Shown here in pieces: positions 38,489 through 47,775 of a stretch of DNA of 64,000 bases; positions within the stretch are counted from its first letter, which is position 1; every line of letters begins with the position of its first letter. A model generated the notes under the pieces. That model ran no database searches and had not been told where the DNA came from. It saw only the letters and a list, made by a program, of their open reading frames with translations. The translations under genes and the position numbers were made by a program. This stretch comes from Allostella vacuolata (lineage in GTDB: Bacteria; Pseudomonadota; Alphaproteobacteria; ATCC43930; Allostellaceae), in NCBI GenBank assembly GCA_006739055.1, contig AP019702.1, positions 3,869,388-3,933,387 of the forward strand, in the 5' to 3' direction.

Positions 38489-39619
38489 ATGATCAGTGCC
38501 ACCGAGATCCTCGGACTTGCCGCGGAACAGGGTTTTCCCCGGGTCAGCCTCTACCTTGCCACCCCCCAGGGCGGTCCGGAGGTCCGGCAAAGCCCGATCC
38601 AGCTCAAGAACCTGATCCGGGACGCCATCCGCCAGCTCCGGGACGCCGGCATGGACGAGGCGCAGGCGGCCGACGTGCTGGGAGAGGTAAGCCGGCAGCT
38701 GGAGGCCGGGACCATCTGGCAGGGTGGCGAGGCAGGCCTCGCCGTATTCGCGTCACCGGAGGCGACCCGGGTCATCCCCGCCCCGCTGGCCTTCGAGGCG
38801 GAGGCCCATGTCGGGGAACAGTTCGTGCTGCGTCCGCTCTTTCCCCTGCTCATGCGGGATGGGGCGTTCTTCGTGCTGACGGCGGCCCAGGATCGGGTCG
38901 CGCTCTTTCGCGGCTCCCGCTTCGGCCTGTCGCCGATCGACGATCCCCGCCTGCCCGGCTCCGCCGAGGCGGTCCTGGGGCCCGCGGAGATCGAGAACGC
39001 GATCGGCTACCACGCCACGGCCCGGGGGGGCGCCTCGATCCGGACCCATGCCCTGGGGGAGAGCCCGGGGGATGCCGCCGAGGCGCTTCTCGACGAATTT
39101 GCCCGGCGCGTCGCCAAGGCGGCGGAAGCCGCCCTGTCCGGGGAGACGGGGCCGCTGGTCCTGGCCGCCGACGACCGGATGCTCGGCAAGCTGCGGCGGG
39201 CGATGACCCGCAAGGGGGTCGCCGAGGAGGGCATCCGCGAGCATCCCGCGACGCTGGCACCGGCAGTCCTGCACGACCGGGCCTATGCGATCGTCCGCGA
39301 TACGCTCGACGCGGACCGGCGAGAGGCGATCGGCCAGATCGAGGCGCGGCTCGCCAACGGGTCCGCTGCGTCCGACCGGCTGGACGAGATCTCGACCGCC
39401 GCGGCGGAGGGCCGGGTCGACACCCTGCTGGTCGCCGCGGACCCGGCCAGCCCGGCGACGCTCGGATGGCTTCCCGGCGCCGCCCCGCCCGCCGGCGAGG
39501 CCCTGGCGGCGCTTGATCGCGCCATCCTGGAAACGCTGGCACATGGCGGCCGCATCCTGACCCGCCCCGCCGACCGGGCCGACGACCTGCCGGCCGTGAG
39601 CGCCCTCTATCGCTACTGA
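38489..39619 (+). CDS. Bacterial archaeo-eukaryotic release factor (baeRF) family protein
   Basis: A 376-residue protein that fits the baeRF family of eRF1-related domains, described in bacteria next to stress and translation genes but biochemically uncharacterised. Typical segments are VSLYLATPQGGPEVRQSPIQ near the start, FVLRPLFPLLM, DRVALFRGSRFGL, and a C-terminal EGRVDTLLVAAD pattern. It has no signal peptide or membrane helix. It starts ~100 nt from the divergent GST gene. Proposed roles for the family in ribosome rescue or hibernation are hypotheses. The family call rests on pattern recognition, not a search. Confidence 0.75.
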   Translation: MISATEILGLAAEQGFPRVSLYLATPQGGPEVRQSPIQLKNLIRDAIRQLRDAGMDEAQAADVLGEVSRQLEAGTIWQGGEAGLAVFASPEATRVIPAPLAFEAEAHVGEQFVLRPLFPLLMRDGAFFVLTAAQDRVALFRGSRFGLSPIDDPRLPGSAEAVLGPAEIENAIGYHATARGGASIRTHALGESPGDAAEALLDEFARRVAKAAEAALSGETGPLVLAADDRMLGKLRRAMTRKGVAEEGIREHPATLAPAVLHDRAYAIVRDTLDADRREAIGQIEARLANGSAASDRLDEISTAAAEGRVDTLLVAADPASPATLGWLPGAAPPAGEALAALDRAILETLAHGGRILTRPADRADDLPAVSALYRY

Positions 39620-39712
39620 GCGGAGGTCAGACGGGGCTGATGACGGCTGGCCCGACCCGCCGGGAATGAAACGGTCGGCGGCCGTCGACAGGAGCGCTGG
39701 CCACCGGTCAAA

Positions 39713-39811
39713 GCGTCCCTCGACCGGGCTCGGGATGAGGAAATTTTCCCTTCTCCACAGGTGTTTGTGCCGATGGAGAAGTCCCCTCATCCCGAGCCCG
39801 GTCGAGGGCGC
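39713..39811. repeat. 99-bp palindromic repeat element, copy B
   Basis: Arms at 39713-39740 and 39785-39811 are nearly perfect inverted repeats (24 consecutive matching bases, CCCTCGACC...GATGAGG), and the pairing continues outward to 39696 and 39828. Its centre (39751-39779) is the reverse complement of the centre of copy A at 32708-32736. It lies between the baeRF and phosphonate-monoester-hydrolase stop codons and could also act as a bidirectional terminator. The rest of the gap holds nothing recognisable. Confidence 0.85.
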
Positions 39812-39836
39812 CTTTGCCGGTGGCCAGCACCCCCGT

Positions 39837-41378
39837 TCAATCCAGGTTCGACGCCGCTCCGCCGGGCCCGAGGTGATAGTGGCTGAGCGTCTTGTCCTCG
39901 TGCGCCATGCGCCAGGACAGGAGCTTGCGGGCATAGTCGAGAACCTCCCCCTGCCGCGCGGGGTCGCCCGCCAGGTCGGTCAGTTCGCCCGGGTCGGCCG
40001 CGAGGTCGAAGAAGAGCGGCGGCAGCCCGGCGAAATGGACGTACTTGCCGCGCCGGTCGCGGCGCACCAGCAGGCCGCATTCCTCGGGCGACAGGCCCAG
40101 CGCCCGCTCGAAATGGGCGCCGCGCACGTCGCGGAAGTCGTAGCCCCAGTGGACGGCGTCGCGCCAGCCGGCCGGCGTCTCGCCGCGCAGGAAGGGCGCC
40201 AGGTCGGCGCCGTCGCAGGCGGGCGGCACCGGCCGGCCGAGCCAGCCCAGCACCGTCGGCATGACGTCCACCGCCTCGGTGAACTGCTCGACCACCCGGC
40301 CGCGGCCGGTATCGGCCTCACGGCGCGGGTCGCGGACCAGCAGCGGGATGTGGAATGCCTGGTCGTGGTAGCCGTCCTTGCCGAGCAGCCAGTGGTCGCC
40401 CAGATGCTCGCCATGGTCGGCGGTCAGCACGATCAGCGTGTCGTCGTAGGCGCCGCTCGCCTTCAGGTCGGCGATCACCCGGCCGAGTGCCGCGTCGGCC
40501 AGCGACACCAGCCCGTAATAGGTGGCGCGCAGCTGGGCGAGCGCCGCCTCGTCCATCGCCGCCATCGGCACCGGCTCGGCGACCGGCAGGTTGCCGGCCC
40601 ATTGCCGGGCGATGTGGGCGGCGAGCCAAGGGTGCTGGCGCCCCTGCTCCTCCCGGCTCGGCGCGCGCAGGGCGGCCGGCACGTCGGCCGGGTCGACCAG
40701 CGCGTCGAAGGGCGGCGGCGCGATGTAGGGCGGGTGCGGCCGGATGAAGGAGAGATGCAGGAACCAGGGCCGGCCGCCATTGACCGACAGCCATTCGCGC
40801 ACCCGGTCGGCCAGGAAGAAAGTGATCTCCTCCTCCGCCGCCATGCGCATCGGCGCCCGGGTCGGCCCCTCGCCCGCGATGCTGCGCGAGCGGTCGGGCA
40901 GGTAGAGGTCGGTCAGCCGCGCCGGGACGTCATGGCCCCTGGCCTTCAGCCAGGCGGCCCAGGGCTCCAGCGATTCGGTCAGCAGCAGCTCGGCGTCGAA
41001 CCCCGGCATCACCCCCTCGTAGGTGGCCAGCGCCGGGTCGTTCGGGTCGTGGCCGCGCGGGTCGGCGCTGGTGTCGGTGTAGCCGAAGAGCTTGGGCGCA
41101 TAGCCCGCCCGGCGCGCCTCGCCGCCCAGGTTGGCATGGCGGGGGTCGAGCGGGGTCCCGTTGCGCAGCGAGCGATGGTTGTGCAGGTAGAGGCCGGTCA
41201 GCAGCGAGGCGCGGGCCGGGCCGCAGGGCGCGGCCTGGGTGAAATGGTTGCGGAACAGCACGCCGTCGGCGGCCAGCGCGTCGACGGTCGGCGTGCGCAC
41301 GCACGGATGACCCAGGGCCGAGATGCAGTCGGCCCTCCACTGGTCGAAGGTGACGAGCAGGATGTTGCCTCCGGCCAT
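39837..41378 (-). CDS. Sulfatase-superfamily phosphonate monoester hydrolase/phosphodiesterase
   Basis: A 513-residue formylglycine hydrolase. C52 in PCGPARASLLTG is the CxPxR cysteine that is oxidised to formylglycine. D12 (TFDQWRAD) and D321-H322 (TADHGEHLGDH) are metal ligands. Length, the NILLVTFDQWRAD start, DVMPTVLGWLGR, KYVHFAGLPPLFFDL and the DYARKLLSWRMAHEDKTLSH tail agree closely with the rhizobial and Burkholderia phosphonate monoester hydrolases, more than with arylsulfatases. It would hydrolyse phosphonate monoesters and phosphate diesters. The start at 41378 is chosen because the family begins there. The substrate call also draws on the phn neighbours; activity on sulfate esters cannot be excluded. 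Confidence 0.85.
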   Translation of the reverse strand: MAGGNILLVTFDQWRADCISALGHPCVRTPTVDALAADGVLFRNHFTQAAPCGPARASLLTGLYLHNHRSLRNGTPLDPRHANLGGEARRAGYAPKLFGYTDTSADPRGHDPNDPALATYEGVMPGFDAELLLTESLEPWAAWLKARGHDVPARLTDLYLPDRSRSIAGEGPTRAPMRMAAEEEITFFLADRVREWLSVNGGRPWFLHLSFIRPHPPYIAPPPFDALVDPADVPAALRAPSREEQGRQHPWLAAHIARQWAGNLPVAEPVPMAAMDEAALAQLRATYYGLVSLADAALGRVIADLKASGAYDDTLIVLTADHGEHLGDHWLLGKDGYHDQAFHIPLLVRDPRREADTGRGRVVEQFTEAVDVMPTVLGWLGRPVPPACDGADLAPFLRGETPAGWRDAVHWGYDFRDVRGAHFERALGLSPEECGLLVRRDRRGKYVHFAGLPPLFFDLAADPGELTDLAGDPARQGEVLDYARKLLSWRMAHEDKTLSHYHLGPGGAASNLD

Positions 41379-41487
41379 CGGGCCAGCCTCCAGGAGATGC
41401 CAACGGGCGATGGCAGCGACGTAGCACAGGGCGGCCGGGCGGCGTAGTCTGGCACGCACCAACCTGCCATTGGGAGGCAAGCGGCCC

Positions 41488-42729
41488 GTGCCCTCGTATC
41501 TCTTCGAGAACTGCAATCTCTATGACGGCGTCGGCGACACCATGCGCGACGGCATGCATGTGCTGACCGACGGCGTGCGGGTGACCGAGGTGTCGGACCG
41601 GCCGATCAAGGCGCCGTCCGCCCATAGGATCAAGGTCGACGGGCGGACGCTGATGCCGGGGCTGATCGACGCCCATGTGCACATCACCGCCACCGTCACC
41701 AACCTCGGCACCCTGCAGGGCCACCCGCCCAGCCTGATCGCCGCCGGCGCGGCGCGCATCGCCTACGAGATGCTGATGCGCGGCTTCACCACCGTGCGCG
41801 ACGCCGCCGGCGCCGACTGGGGCCATGCCGAGGCGATCGAGAGCGGCCTCTTCCACGGCCCCCGCCTGTTCTTCGCCGGCCAGGCCCTGAGCCAGACCGG
41901 CGGGCACGGGGACTTCCGGCCGCGCACCTTCATGGCCGACGGCTGCGCCTGCGGCCAGGCCTTCCCCTCGCTCGGCCGCATCGCCGACGGCCCGACCGAG
42001 GTGCGCCGCGCCGCCCGCGACGAGCTGCGCAAGGGTGCCAACCAGATCAAGATCATGGCCGGCGGCGGGGTCGCCTCGCCGACCGACCCGATCCAGAACA
42101 CGCAGTATTCCGCCGAGGAGATGCGGATCATCGTCGAGGAGGCGGAGGCCTGGCACACCTACGTCATGGCCCATGCCTACACCGGGGCGGCGATTCGCCG
42201 GGCGGTGACCGCCGGCATCCGCACCATCGAGCACGGCAACCTGATCGACGCCGAGGCGGCCCAGCTGATGGCCGAGAAGAAGGCGTACCTGGTGCCGACG
42301 CTCGCCACCTACGACGCGCTCGGCCGCTACGGCCGCGAGCTCGGCTTCCCCGAGGTCAGCCTGATGAAGCTGACCGAGGTGCAGGCGGCCGGCCTGCGCT
42401 CGATCGAGATCGCCAAGGCGGCCGGTGTGCGCATCGGCCATGGCAGCGACCTGCTGGGTGCCATGCATGTCCACCAGCTGACGGAATTCTCGATCCGCCG
42501 CGACGTGCTGTCGCCGGCCGAGCTACTGGCATCCGCCACCCGCATCAACGCCGAGATCCTGATGCGCCCGAAGGAGCTGGGGCTGGTCGCCCCCGGCGCG
42601 CTGGCCGACCTGCTGGTGGTGGACGGCGACCCGATGGCCGACATCGGCGTCCTGACGCAGCCCGAGAAGCGGCTGCTGCTGATCATGAAGGGCGGCACGA
42701 TCTACAAGGACACGGCCGCGCTCCACTGA
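41488..42729 (+). CDS. Metal-dependent amidohydrolase (imidazolonepropionase/prolidase-like)
   Basis: A 413-residue TIM-barrel amidohydrolase. The first metal site is HVH in PGLIDAHVHI, the likely carboxylated lysine lies in ANQIKIMAGGG, further metal ligands are in MAHAYTG and IEHGNLI, and the catalytic aspartate is in GHGSDLLG. No signal peptide is present. GTG at 41488 has GGGAGG 10 nt upstream and is preferred to the TTG that precedes the ribosome-binding site. Family members split cyclic amides or Xaa-Pro type dipeptides. It is divergent from the phosphonate monoester hydrolase gene by 109 nt. The substrate is unknown. Confidence 0.88.
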   Translation: MPSYLFENCNLYDGVGDTMRDGMHVLTDGVRVTEVSDRPIKAPSAHRIKVDGRTLMPGLIDAHVHITATVTNLGTLQGHPPSLIAAGAARIAYEMLMRGFTTVRDAAGADWGHAEAIESGLFHGPRLFFAGQALSQTGGHGDFRPRTFMADGCACGQAFPSLGRIADGPTEVRRAARDELRKGANQIKIMAGGGVASPTDPIQNTQYSAEEMRIIVEEAEAWHTYVMAHAYTGAAIRRAVTAGIRTIEHGNLIDAEAAQLMAEKKAYLVPTLATYDALGRYGRELGFPEVSLMKLTEVQAAGLRSIEIAKAAGVRIGHGSDLLGAMHVHQLTEFSIRRDVLSPAELLASATRINAEILMRPKELGLVAPGALADLLVVDGDPMADIGVLTQPEKRLLLIMKGGTIYKDTAALH

Positions 42730-42838
42730 CCGGGCGCGGCGGCGGGCGGGAAAGAATAGGTTGCCCGGATCAATGCGTTGAGCGACGTTCCTCAGACGCG
42801 GTGAGCGATTCGCACGCAGATGGGGAGTGGGTTCGACC

Positions 42839-43498
42839 GTGAATTGGCCGATCGGCCTTCCGGCGCGATGGGGTTCCATCGCCATCGCCCTGGCGCTGGC
42901 GGGGCTGGTTGCCGCGTGCGGGTCGTCCCAGCCGGAACGATCCCGGGCCGTGCGCGCCACCCCGCCGGCGCCGAGCCCGGGCAGCGCCTGTCTGGACGAC
43001 CTGGCGAGCCGCGGGGTGATCTTCCGGCCCCTGCCCCAGCCGGTGTCGGTCGGCGGCTGCTCGCTCGCCGACGGCGTCAGCGTCGAGGGGATGTCGGCCG
43101 CGCTCAACAAGCCGGTGACCATCTCCTGCCCGACGGCGCGGGTGGTCGACCGCTGGGTGGACGAGATCGTGCAACCGGCCGCCCGCCGCCACCTGCGCAC
43201 CCGCGTGCGCACCATCCACCAGGCCGGCGGCTTCGTCTGCCGCAACACCCGCGGCGGACGGCTCAGCGAGCATGCCCGCGGCCGGGCCATCGACATCTGG
43301 GGCTTCGAGATGGCGGACGGCAGCAAGGCGGTCATCCGCGACCATTGGAAGGGGGCGGGCGCCCGCTCGCGCTTCCTGCGGGAGGTGGGGCAGAAATCCT
43401 GCGGCCTGTTCCATGTGGTGCTCGGGCCCGGCGCCGACGCCGACCATCACGACCACCTTCACCTCGATCTCGGCGAGTGGAAGCTGTGCCAGTTATGA
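42839..43498 (+). CDS. Extensin-like C-terminal domain lipoprotein
   Basis: A ~219-residue predicted lipoprotein. A hydrophobic signal ends in the lipobox LVAAC, followed by a Pro-rich linker and the extensin-like C-terminal domain (about residues 50-215). Conserved features include six cysteines, RGGRLSEHARGRAIDIWGF and DADHHDHLHLDL, whose His/Asp pattern resembles LAS-type peptidoglycan peptidases. It probably acts on the cell wall or outer envelope. The start is uncertain: GTG at 42839 fits the GGGGAG upstream, but GTG at 42827 is also in frame. Confidence 0.83.
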   Translation: MNWPIGLPARWGSIAIALALAGLVAACGSSQPERSRAVRATPPAPSPGSACLDDLASRGVIFRPLPQPVSVGGCSLADGVSVEGMSAALNKPVTISCPTARVVDRWVDEIVQPAARRHLRTRVRTIHQAGGFVCRNTRGGRLSEHARGRAIDIWGFEMADGSKAVIRDHWKGAGARSRFLREVGQKSCGLFHVVLGPGADADHHDHLHLDLGEWKLCQL

Positions 43499-43522
43499 GG
43501 AAGGGGTGCCCCGAAAAGGGAA

Positions 43523-43557
43523 GCCCCGCCGGGCCAGGAGGCTGAGACCGGCGGGGC
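43523..43557. terminator. Hairpin after the extensin-like gene
   Basis: A 10-bp GCCCCGCCGG/CCGGCGGGGC stem (43523-43532 with 43548-43557) with a 15-nt loop lies 25 nt after the stop codon, in the gap before the convergent gene at 43680. There is no T-run. Confidence 0.4.
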
Positions 43558-43679
43558 CGAGATCTGACGCGTCTGGGGGGCAAAGCACGTCAGGTCTGAA
43601 AGACAAGATGGGCCCGCGCGCCTTGCAATTCCATGGATTGCGGATGAATTCGACGTAAGGTAGGGGACGCCGTGCGCCC

Positions 43680-44675
43680 CTATCGCGCCTTCTTCGGCGC
43701 GGCCGCCTGCTTCTCATCCGGCCGCGGCAGGACCACCGTCTCGGACCGGGTGCCGGCCATCTTGCGCCCCGTCTCCTCGGCGACGCGGCCGATCGGCCAG
43801 AGGGCTGGCCCGGTCGGCTCCAGCAGGACGTAGCTGCGGCCGTTGACGACGATCTTCGCCTCGTCGCCCGCCGACGGGATGTCGATCGCCAGCAGCGCAT
43901 GCTCCGGCGGCAGGACCATGGCGATCGAGCGGTTGGGCAGGATCGACATCAGGATCGCCGCCAGCGCCGCCGACTTCACGTCGCAGTCGCCGCGGTTGAG
44001 GTCGAAGAAGGCGGCCGGCATGACGAAGCCGCCCTGGTTGCGCCGGTCCGGCACCGCATAGGGGATCGACTGCACGAAGGCCAGGGCCAGCGCGATCCGC
44101 TCCCGCTCATCGGGGGTCTGGGCGGCGATCGCGTCCGCCACCGGCTTCAGGTCGCCGACCGCGCGCGGCACGATGCGCGCGAAGTCCGGGCGGACCTCGG
44201 CCCCGGTCGCGTCGCGGACGTTGAAGAAGGCGGCATAGGTCTCCGAGGTGGCGGTCTCCGCCCGGCGCTCGACCTCCGCCTCGACGGTCGCGGTCGCCCG
44301 GTTGGGCGGCAGCTTGACCTCGTAATGCACCGAGAGGCTGCCCTTCTTGCGCTCCACCGTCACCGTGATGCTGCCGCCGAGCGGCCGGACATACTCGTCG
44401 AGCGTCTGCTCGACCCGGCGCTTCAGCGAGTTGGCCACCTCCGGGCTGTCGATCGGGCGATATTCGCGATGCCCGCGGCTGACCGCCGCTTCCGGCAGCC
44501 GGAAGCGCAACGACTGCTCCCGCCCCTCGGCATCGTTGAAGCGATAGGCGTAGTCGACATTGCCCTTGTCCACCTGACGCGCAAAGCCGAGCTGCTTCGC
44601 GCCCGCCTGGGGCGGGCCGAGCAGCATGGCCAGGAGCACGGCCGGGACCGACAGGCCCCGGAAGCAGAAGCGCAT
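43680..44675 (-). CDS. Exported transglutaminase-like cysteine protease fold protein
   Basis: A 331-residue secreted protein. A signal peptide (hydrophobic ~8-20, cleavage near AGAK) is followed by a ~160-residue beta-rich domain and then a transglutaminase-like domain. The catalytic triad candidates are Cys in NRGDCDVKS, His in PPEHALLAID and the acidic residue in LLEPTGPAL. GAAGAGG lies 6 nt before the ATG at 44675. Proteins of this fold often trim envelope proteins or peptidoglycan-linked peptides. No partner gene is adjacent. The identity beyond the fold is unknown. Confidence 0.75.
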   Translation of the reverse strand: MRFCFRGLSVPAVLLAMLLGPPQAGAKQLGFARQVDKGNVDYAYRFNDAEGREQSLRFRLPEAAVSRGHREYRPIDSPEVANSLKRRVEQTLDEYVRPLGGSITVTVERKKGSLSVHYEVKLPPNRATATVEAEVERRAETATSETYAAFFNVRDATGAEVRPDFARIVPRAVGDLKPVADAIAAQTPDERERIALALAFVQSIPYAVPDRRNQGGFVMPAAFFDLNRGDCDVKSAALAAILMSILPNRSIAMVLPPEHALLAIDIPSAGDEAKIVVNGRSYVLLEPTGPALWPIGRVAEETGRKMAGTRSETVVLPRPDEKQAAAPKKAR

Positions 44676-44823
44676 CCTCATCCTCTTCGCGCGGGAGGGC
44701 GGCCCCAAGGATAACCGACGGGGCCGTCCGTTGGAACCGGTGTCGTCGGCGGATCGGTGTTGAGGTAGTGTCGCCGGACCGGCCGTTCAAACGCATTCCG
44801 CCCATTTTCAGAGCGACGATCCG

Positions 44824-45834
44824 ATGCAGCTTTCCCGCTTTCCCCGCCAGCGCTTCGCCCACCTGCCGACCCCGCTCGAGCGACTCGACCGCCTGACGCG
44901 CCTGCTCGACGGCCCGACCATCTGGATCAAGCGCGACGACTGCACCGGCCTCGGGCTGGGCGGCAACAAGACCCGCAAGCTCGAATACCTGATGGCCGAC
45001 GCGATCGCCCGGGGCGCCGACACCGTGCTCACGGTGGGTGCCATCCAGTCGAACCACGCCCGCCAGACGGCCGCCGCTGCCGCCCGGCTCGGGCTCGCCT
45101 GCCATCTGGTGCTGGAGTCGCGGATCGACCATGCCGACGAGGCCTACATGCGGTCGGGCAACATCCTGCTCGACCGCATGTTCGGGGCCCGGCTGCACGA
45201 CTTCCCGGCCGGGACGGACATGGCCCAGGCCATGCAGCAGGTGGCCGACGAGGTGACCGCCCGGGGCGGCCGCCCCTACCTCATCCCCGGCGGCGGCTCA
45301 AACCCGGTCGGCGCGCTGGGCTACGTCAATTTCGCCCTGGAACTGCTGGCCCAGGCGACCGAGCGCGGCGTCGTCTTCGATCACCTGATCCACGCAACCG
45401 GCAGTTCCGGCACCCAGGCCGGCATCGTCGTCGGCCTGGAAGGGCTGCGCGCGGCGATCCCGGTGCTGGGCATCACCGTGCGGCGGACCCGCGAGAGCCA
45501 GGAAGAGCAGGTGATGGCGCTGGCCGAGGCGACGGCGGACTTCGTCGGCGTCCGGGGCGCGGTGCCGCGCCGCGCCGTCGTCGCCAATTCCGACTATGTC
45601 GGGGCGGGCTACGGGGTGCCGACGCCGGGCATGCTGGCCGCGGTCAAGCTGCTGGCGCGCGAGGAGAGCATCCTGCTCGACCCCGTCTATTCGGGCAAGG
45701 CGATGGACGGGCTGATCGACCTGGTGCGCCGGGGCGTCTTCACCCGCGGCCAGAACATCCTCTTCGTCCATACCGGCGGCCAGGCGGCGCTCTTCGCCTA
45801 CCAGCCGGCCCTGGATCGGGCGATCAACGAATGA
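44824..45834 (+). CDS. D-cysteine desulfhydrase/ACC deaminase family PLP enzyme
   Basis: A 336-residue fold-type II PLP enzyme. The cofactor lysine lies in GLGGNKTRKLEYL, the substrate-carboxylate loop in GAIQSNHARQTAAAA, and the phosphate-binding glycine loop in ATGSSGTQAG. Its length and sequence fit the branch that includes D-cysteine desulfhydrase (to pyruvate, sulfide and ammonia) and L-cysteate sulfo-lyase CuyA. These cannot be separated from sequence alone here. The stop overlaps the next start by 4 nt, so it is co-translated with an acyl-CoA dehydrogenase. Confidence 0.88.
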   Translation: MQLSRFPRQRFAHLPTPLERLDRLTRLLDGPTIWIKRDDCTGLGLGGNKTRKLEYLMADAIARGADTVLTVGAIQSNHARQTAAAAARLGLACHLVLESRIDHADEAYMRSGNILLDRMFGARLHDFPAGTDMAQAMQQVADEVTARGGRPYLIPGGGSNPVGALGYVNFALELLAQATERGVVFDHLIHATGSSGTQAGIVVGLEGLRAAIPVLGITVRRTRESQEEQVMALAEATADFVGVRGAVPRRAVVANSDYVGAGYGVPTPGMLAAVKLLAREESILLDPVYSGKAMDGLIDLVRRGVFTRGQNILFVHTGGQAALFAYQPALDRAINE

Positions 45835-47582
45835 CCGGACCGGCCCCCGGCGCCGTGCCGCCCGTGCCGGACGCGCGGGGAGCCAACCTGTGGCGCGCCG
45901 ACCCGACCCTGCGCCAGCTGCTGGCGCTCCACCTGCCGGCGCCGCTGCTGCAGCACCTCGCCCCCCATCTCGACCGACTGGGCGGGCTGGCCGGCGACGC
46001 GCTCGACCGGCTGGCGGCGACCGCCGATCGCAATCCCCCCGTCCTGCACCATCGCGACCGCCAGGGCCGCGACCGGGAATGGATCGAGAAGCACCCCGCC
46101 TATCGCGAGATGGAGCAGCTGGCCTTCGCCGAGTTCGGCCTGGCGGCGATGACCCACCGGCCGGGCGTGCTCGGCTGGCCGGAACCCCTGCCCCCCATCG
46201 CCAAGTACGCCCTCACCTATCTCTTCGTGCAGGCGGAGTTCGGCCTGTGCTGTCCCGTCAGCATGACCGACTCGCTGACCGCGACGCTGGTCCGCCACGG
46301 TGACCCGGCCCTGGTCGCCCGCTACCTGCCGGAGCTGACCGCGACCGACCTCGACGCGGTCACCCAGGGCGCCATGTTCATGACCGAGCAGGCCGGGGGC
46401 TCCGACGTCGGCCGGATCGAGACGGTGGCCCGGCCGGACGGCGACGGCTGGCGCCTGTGGGGCGAGAAATGGTTCTGCTCCAATGCCGATGCCGGCCTCG
46501 CCATGGTGCTCGCCCGGCCGGAAGGCGGCGAGCCCGGCCTGAAGGGCCTGTCGCTGTTCCTGATGCCGCGGATCGCCGCCGACGGCAGCCGGAACCGCTA
46601 TCGCATCGTCCGCCTGAAGGAGAAGCTGGGCACGCGGGCGATGCCGTCGGGCGAGATCCGGCTGGAGGGCGCCGAGGCCCACCTGGTGGGTGCCGCCGGC
46701 CGCGGCTTCGTCCAGATGGCGGACATGATCAACCTGTCGCGCCTGTCGAACGGGGTGCGGGCAGCCGGGCTGATGCGCCGGGCGCTGTTCGAGGCGCTCC
46801 ATGTCGCGCGCCATCGCGTCGCCTTCGGCCGGCCGGTGATCGAGCTGCCGCTGATGCGCCGCCAGCTCCTGAAGATGATGCTGCCGGCGGAGGCCGCCCG
46901 CAGCGTGGTGTTCGCGACCGCCGCCGCCCTGGAAGCCGGCGACCGCGGCGACGCCGGGGCCCGCCAGCGGCTGCGCATCCTGACCCCGCTCCTCAAGTTC
47001 CGGGCCTGCCGCGACGCGCGCCGGGTGACCGGCGACGCGATGGAGGTGCGCGGCGGCTGCGGCTATGTCGAAGAATGGTCGGACGCACGCCTGCTGCGCG
47101 ACGCCCATCTCGGCTCGATCTGGGAGGGGACGAGCAACGTCGTCGCGCTCGACGTGATCCGGGCGATCCGCCGCAGCGACGCGGCGACGGCCCTGGCGCA
47201 GGACCTGCGCCGGCGGCGGCATGGGGTCCCGGACGGGCTGGCGGGCCGGCTCGCGGCCGCCCTGGACCGTGCGGTCGCCTTCGCCGAAGCCGTGGCCCGC
47301 GATGGCGACGAGCGTCTGGCCCGGCAGGCGGCCACCGGCCTCTATTACGCGACGGCGGCGATCCTGATGGCCGAGGAAGGGGCATCCCTGTCGGCAGGCG
47401 GGCCCGAGGGCGCGATCCCGGATGGCCGACGCCTGCTCCTGGCGGAACTGGCGCTGCGGCACCGGCTGACGGTCCGCGACCCGCTCGCCGCCCCTGACGG
47501 TCCGGACGAGGAAGCGGTCGCCCGGCTGCTCCTGGACGAGGCGCCGGTGGCGCCGGGGATGGCCGCGGCGCTGCTCGCCTGA
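45831..47582 (+). CDS. Acyl-CoA dehydrogenase family protein (AidB-like)
   Basis: A 583-residue FAD enzyme of the acyl-CoA dehydrogenase superfamily, longer than the ~380-residue standard because of N- and C-terminal extensions, as in AidB-type proteins. The FAD/acyl site segments are MTEQAGGSDVGRIET and LKEKLGTRAMPSGEI, and the C-terminal signature GGCGYVEEW...IWEGTSNVVALDVIR is typical of the AidB/isovaleryl branch. It overlaps the PLP enzyme gene by 4 nt (ATGA), an unusual pairing. It could oxidise an acyl-CoA or, like AidB, be a stress protein. The substrate is unknown. Confidence 0.9.
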   Translation: MTGPAPGAVPPVPDARGANLWRADPTLRQLLALHLPAPLLQHLAPHLDRLGGLAGDALDRLAATADRNPPVLHHRDRQGRDREWIEKHPAYREMEQLAFAEFGLAAMTHRPGVLGWPEPLPPIAKYALTYLFVQAEFGLCCPVSMTDSLTATLVRHGDPALVARYLPELTATDLDAVTQGAMFMTEQAGGSDVGRIETVARPDGDGWRLWGEKWFCSNADAGLAMVLARPEGGEPGLKGLSLFLMPRIAADGSRNRYRIVRLKEKLGTRAMPSGEIRLEGAEAHLVGAAGRGFVQMADMINLSRLSNGVRAAGLMRRALFEALHVARHRVAFGRPVIELPLMRRQLLKMMLPAEAARSVVFATAAALEAGDRGDAGARQRLRILTPLLKFRACRDARRVTGDAMEVRGGCGYVEEWSDARLLRDAHLGSIWEGTSNVVALDVIRAIRRSDAATALAQDLRRRRHGVPDGLAGRLAAALDRAVAFAEAVARDGDERLARQAATGLYYATAAILMAEEGASLSAGGPEGAIPDGRRLLLAELALRHRLTVRDPLAAPDGPDEEAVARLLLDEAPVAPGMAAALLA

Positions 47583-47592
47583 CCGCGCCGGC

Positions 47593-47775
47593 CTATCCGG
47601 CGGGGGGCCCGCCGCCCTCGCTCCAGCCGAGCCAGGCGATGGCCGCGGCCAGCAGCAGCAGGCCGACGGAGGCCACCCGGGCGGCCGGGACGCGCGACAG
47701 CATGAACATGGCGATCGCCGCCAGCGCGACCAGCACGGCCGCCACGCCCAACACCGTCTCGGCCGCACCGCCCAT
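47593..47775 (-). CDS. Small two-helix membrane protein
   Basis: A 60-residue protein consisting of two predicted membrane helices (~5-24 and ~31-48) joined by a short RVPAAR turn and ending in Gly/Pro-rich GGGPPAG. GGAGAGG lies close upstream of the ATG at 47775. The stop codon is 10 nt from the convergent acyl-CoA dehydrogenase stop. It is not a known family that I recognise. Confidence 0.6.
   Translation of the reverse strand: MGGAAETVLGVAAVLVALAAIAMFMLSRVPAARVASVGLLLLAAAIAWLGWSEGGGPPAG

Noticed and set aside
39837-41378. Arylsulfatase or choline sulfatase
   Set aside because: The fold and CxPxR motif are shared, but overall length, N-terminus and C-terminal tail match phosphonate monoester hydrolases much better. 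Sulfatase side activity remains possible.
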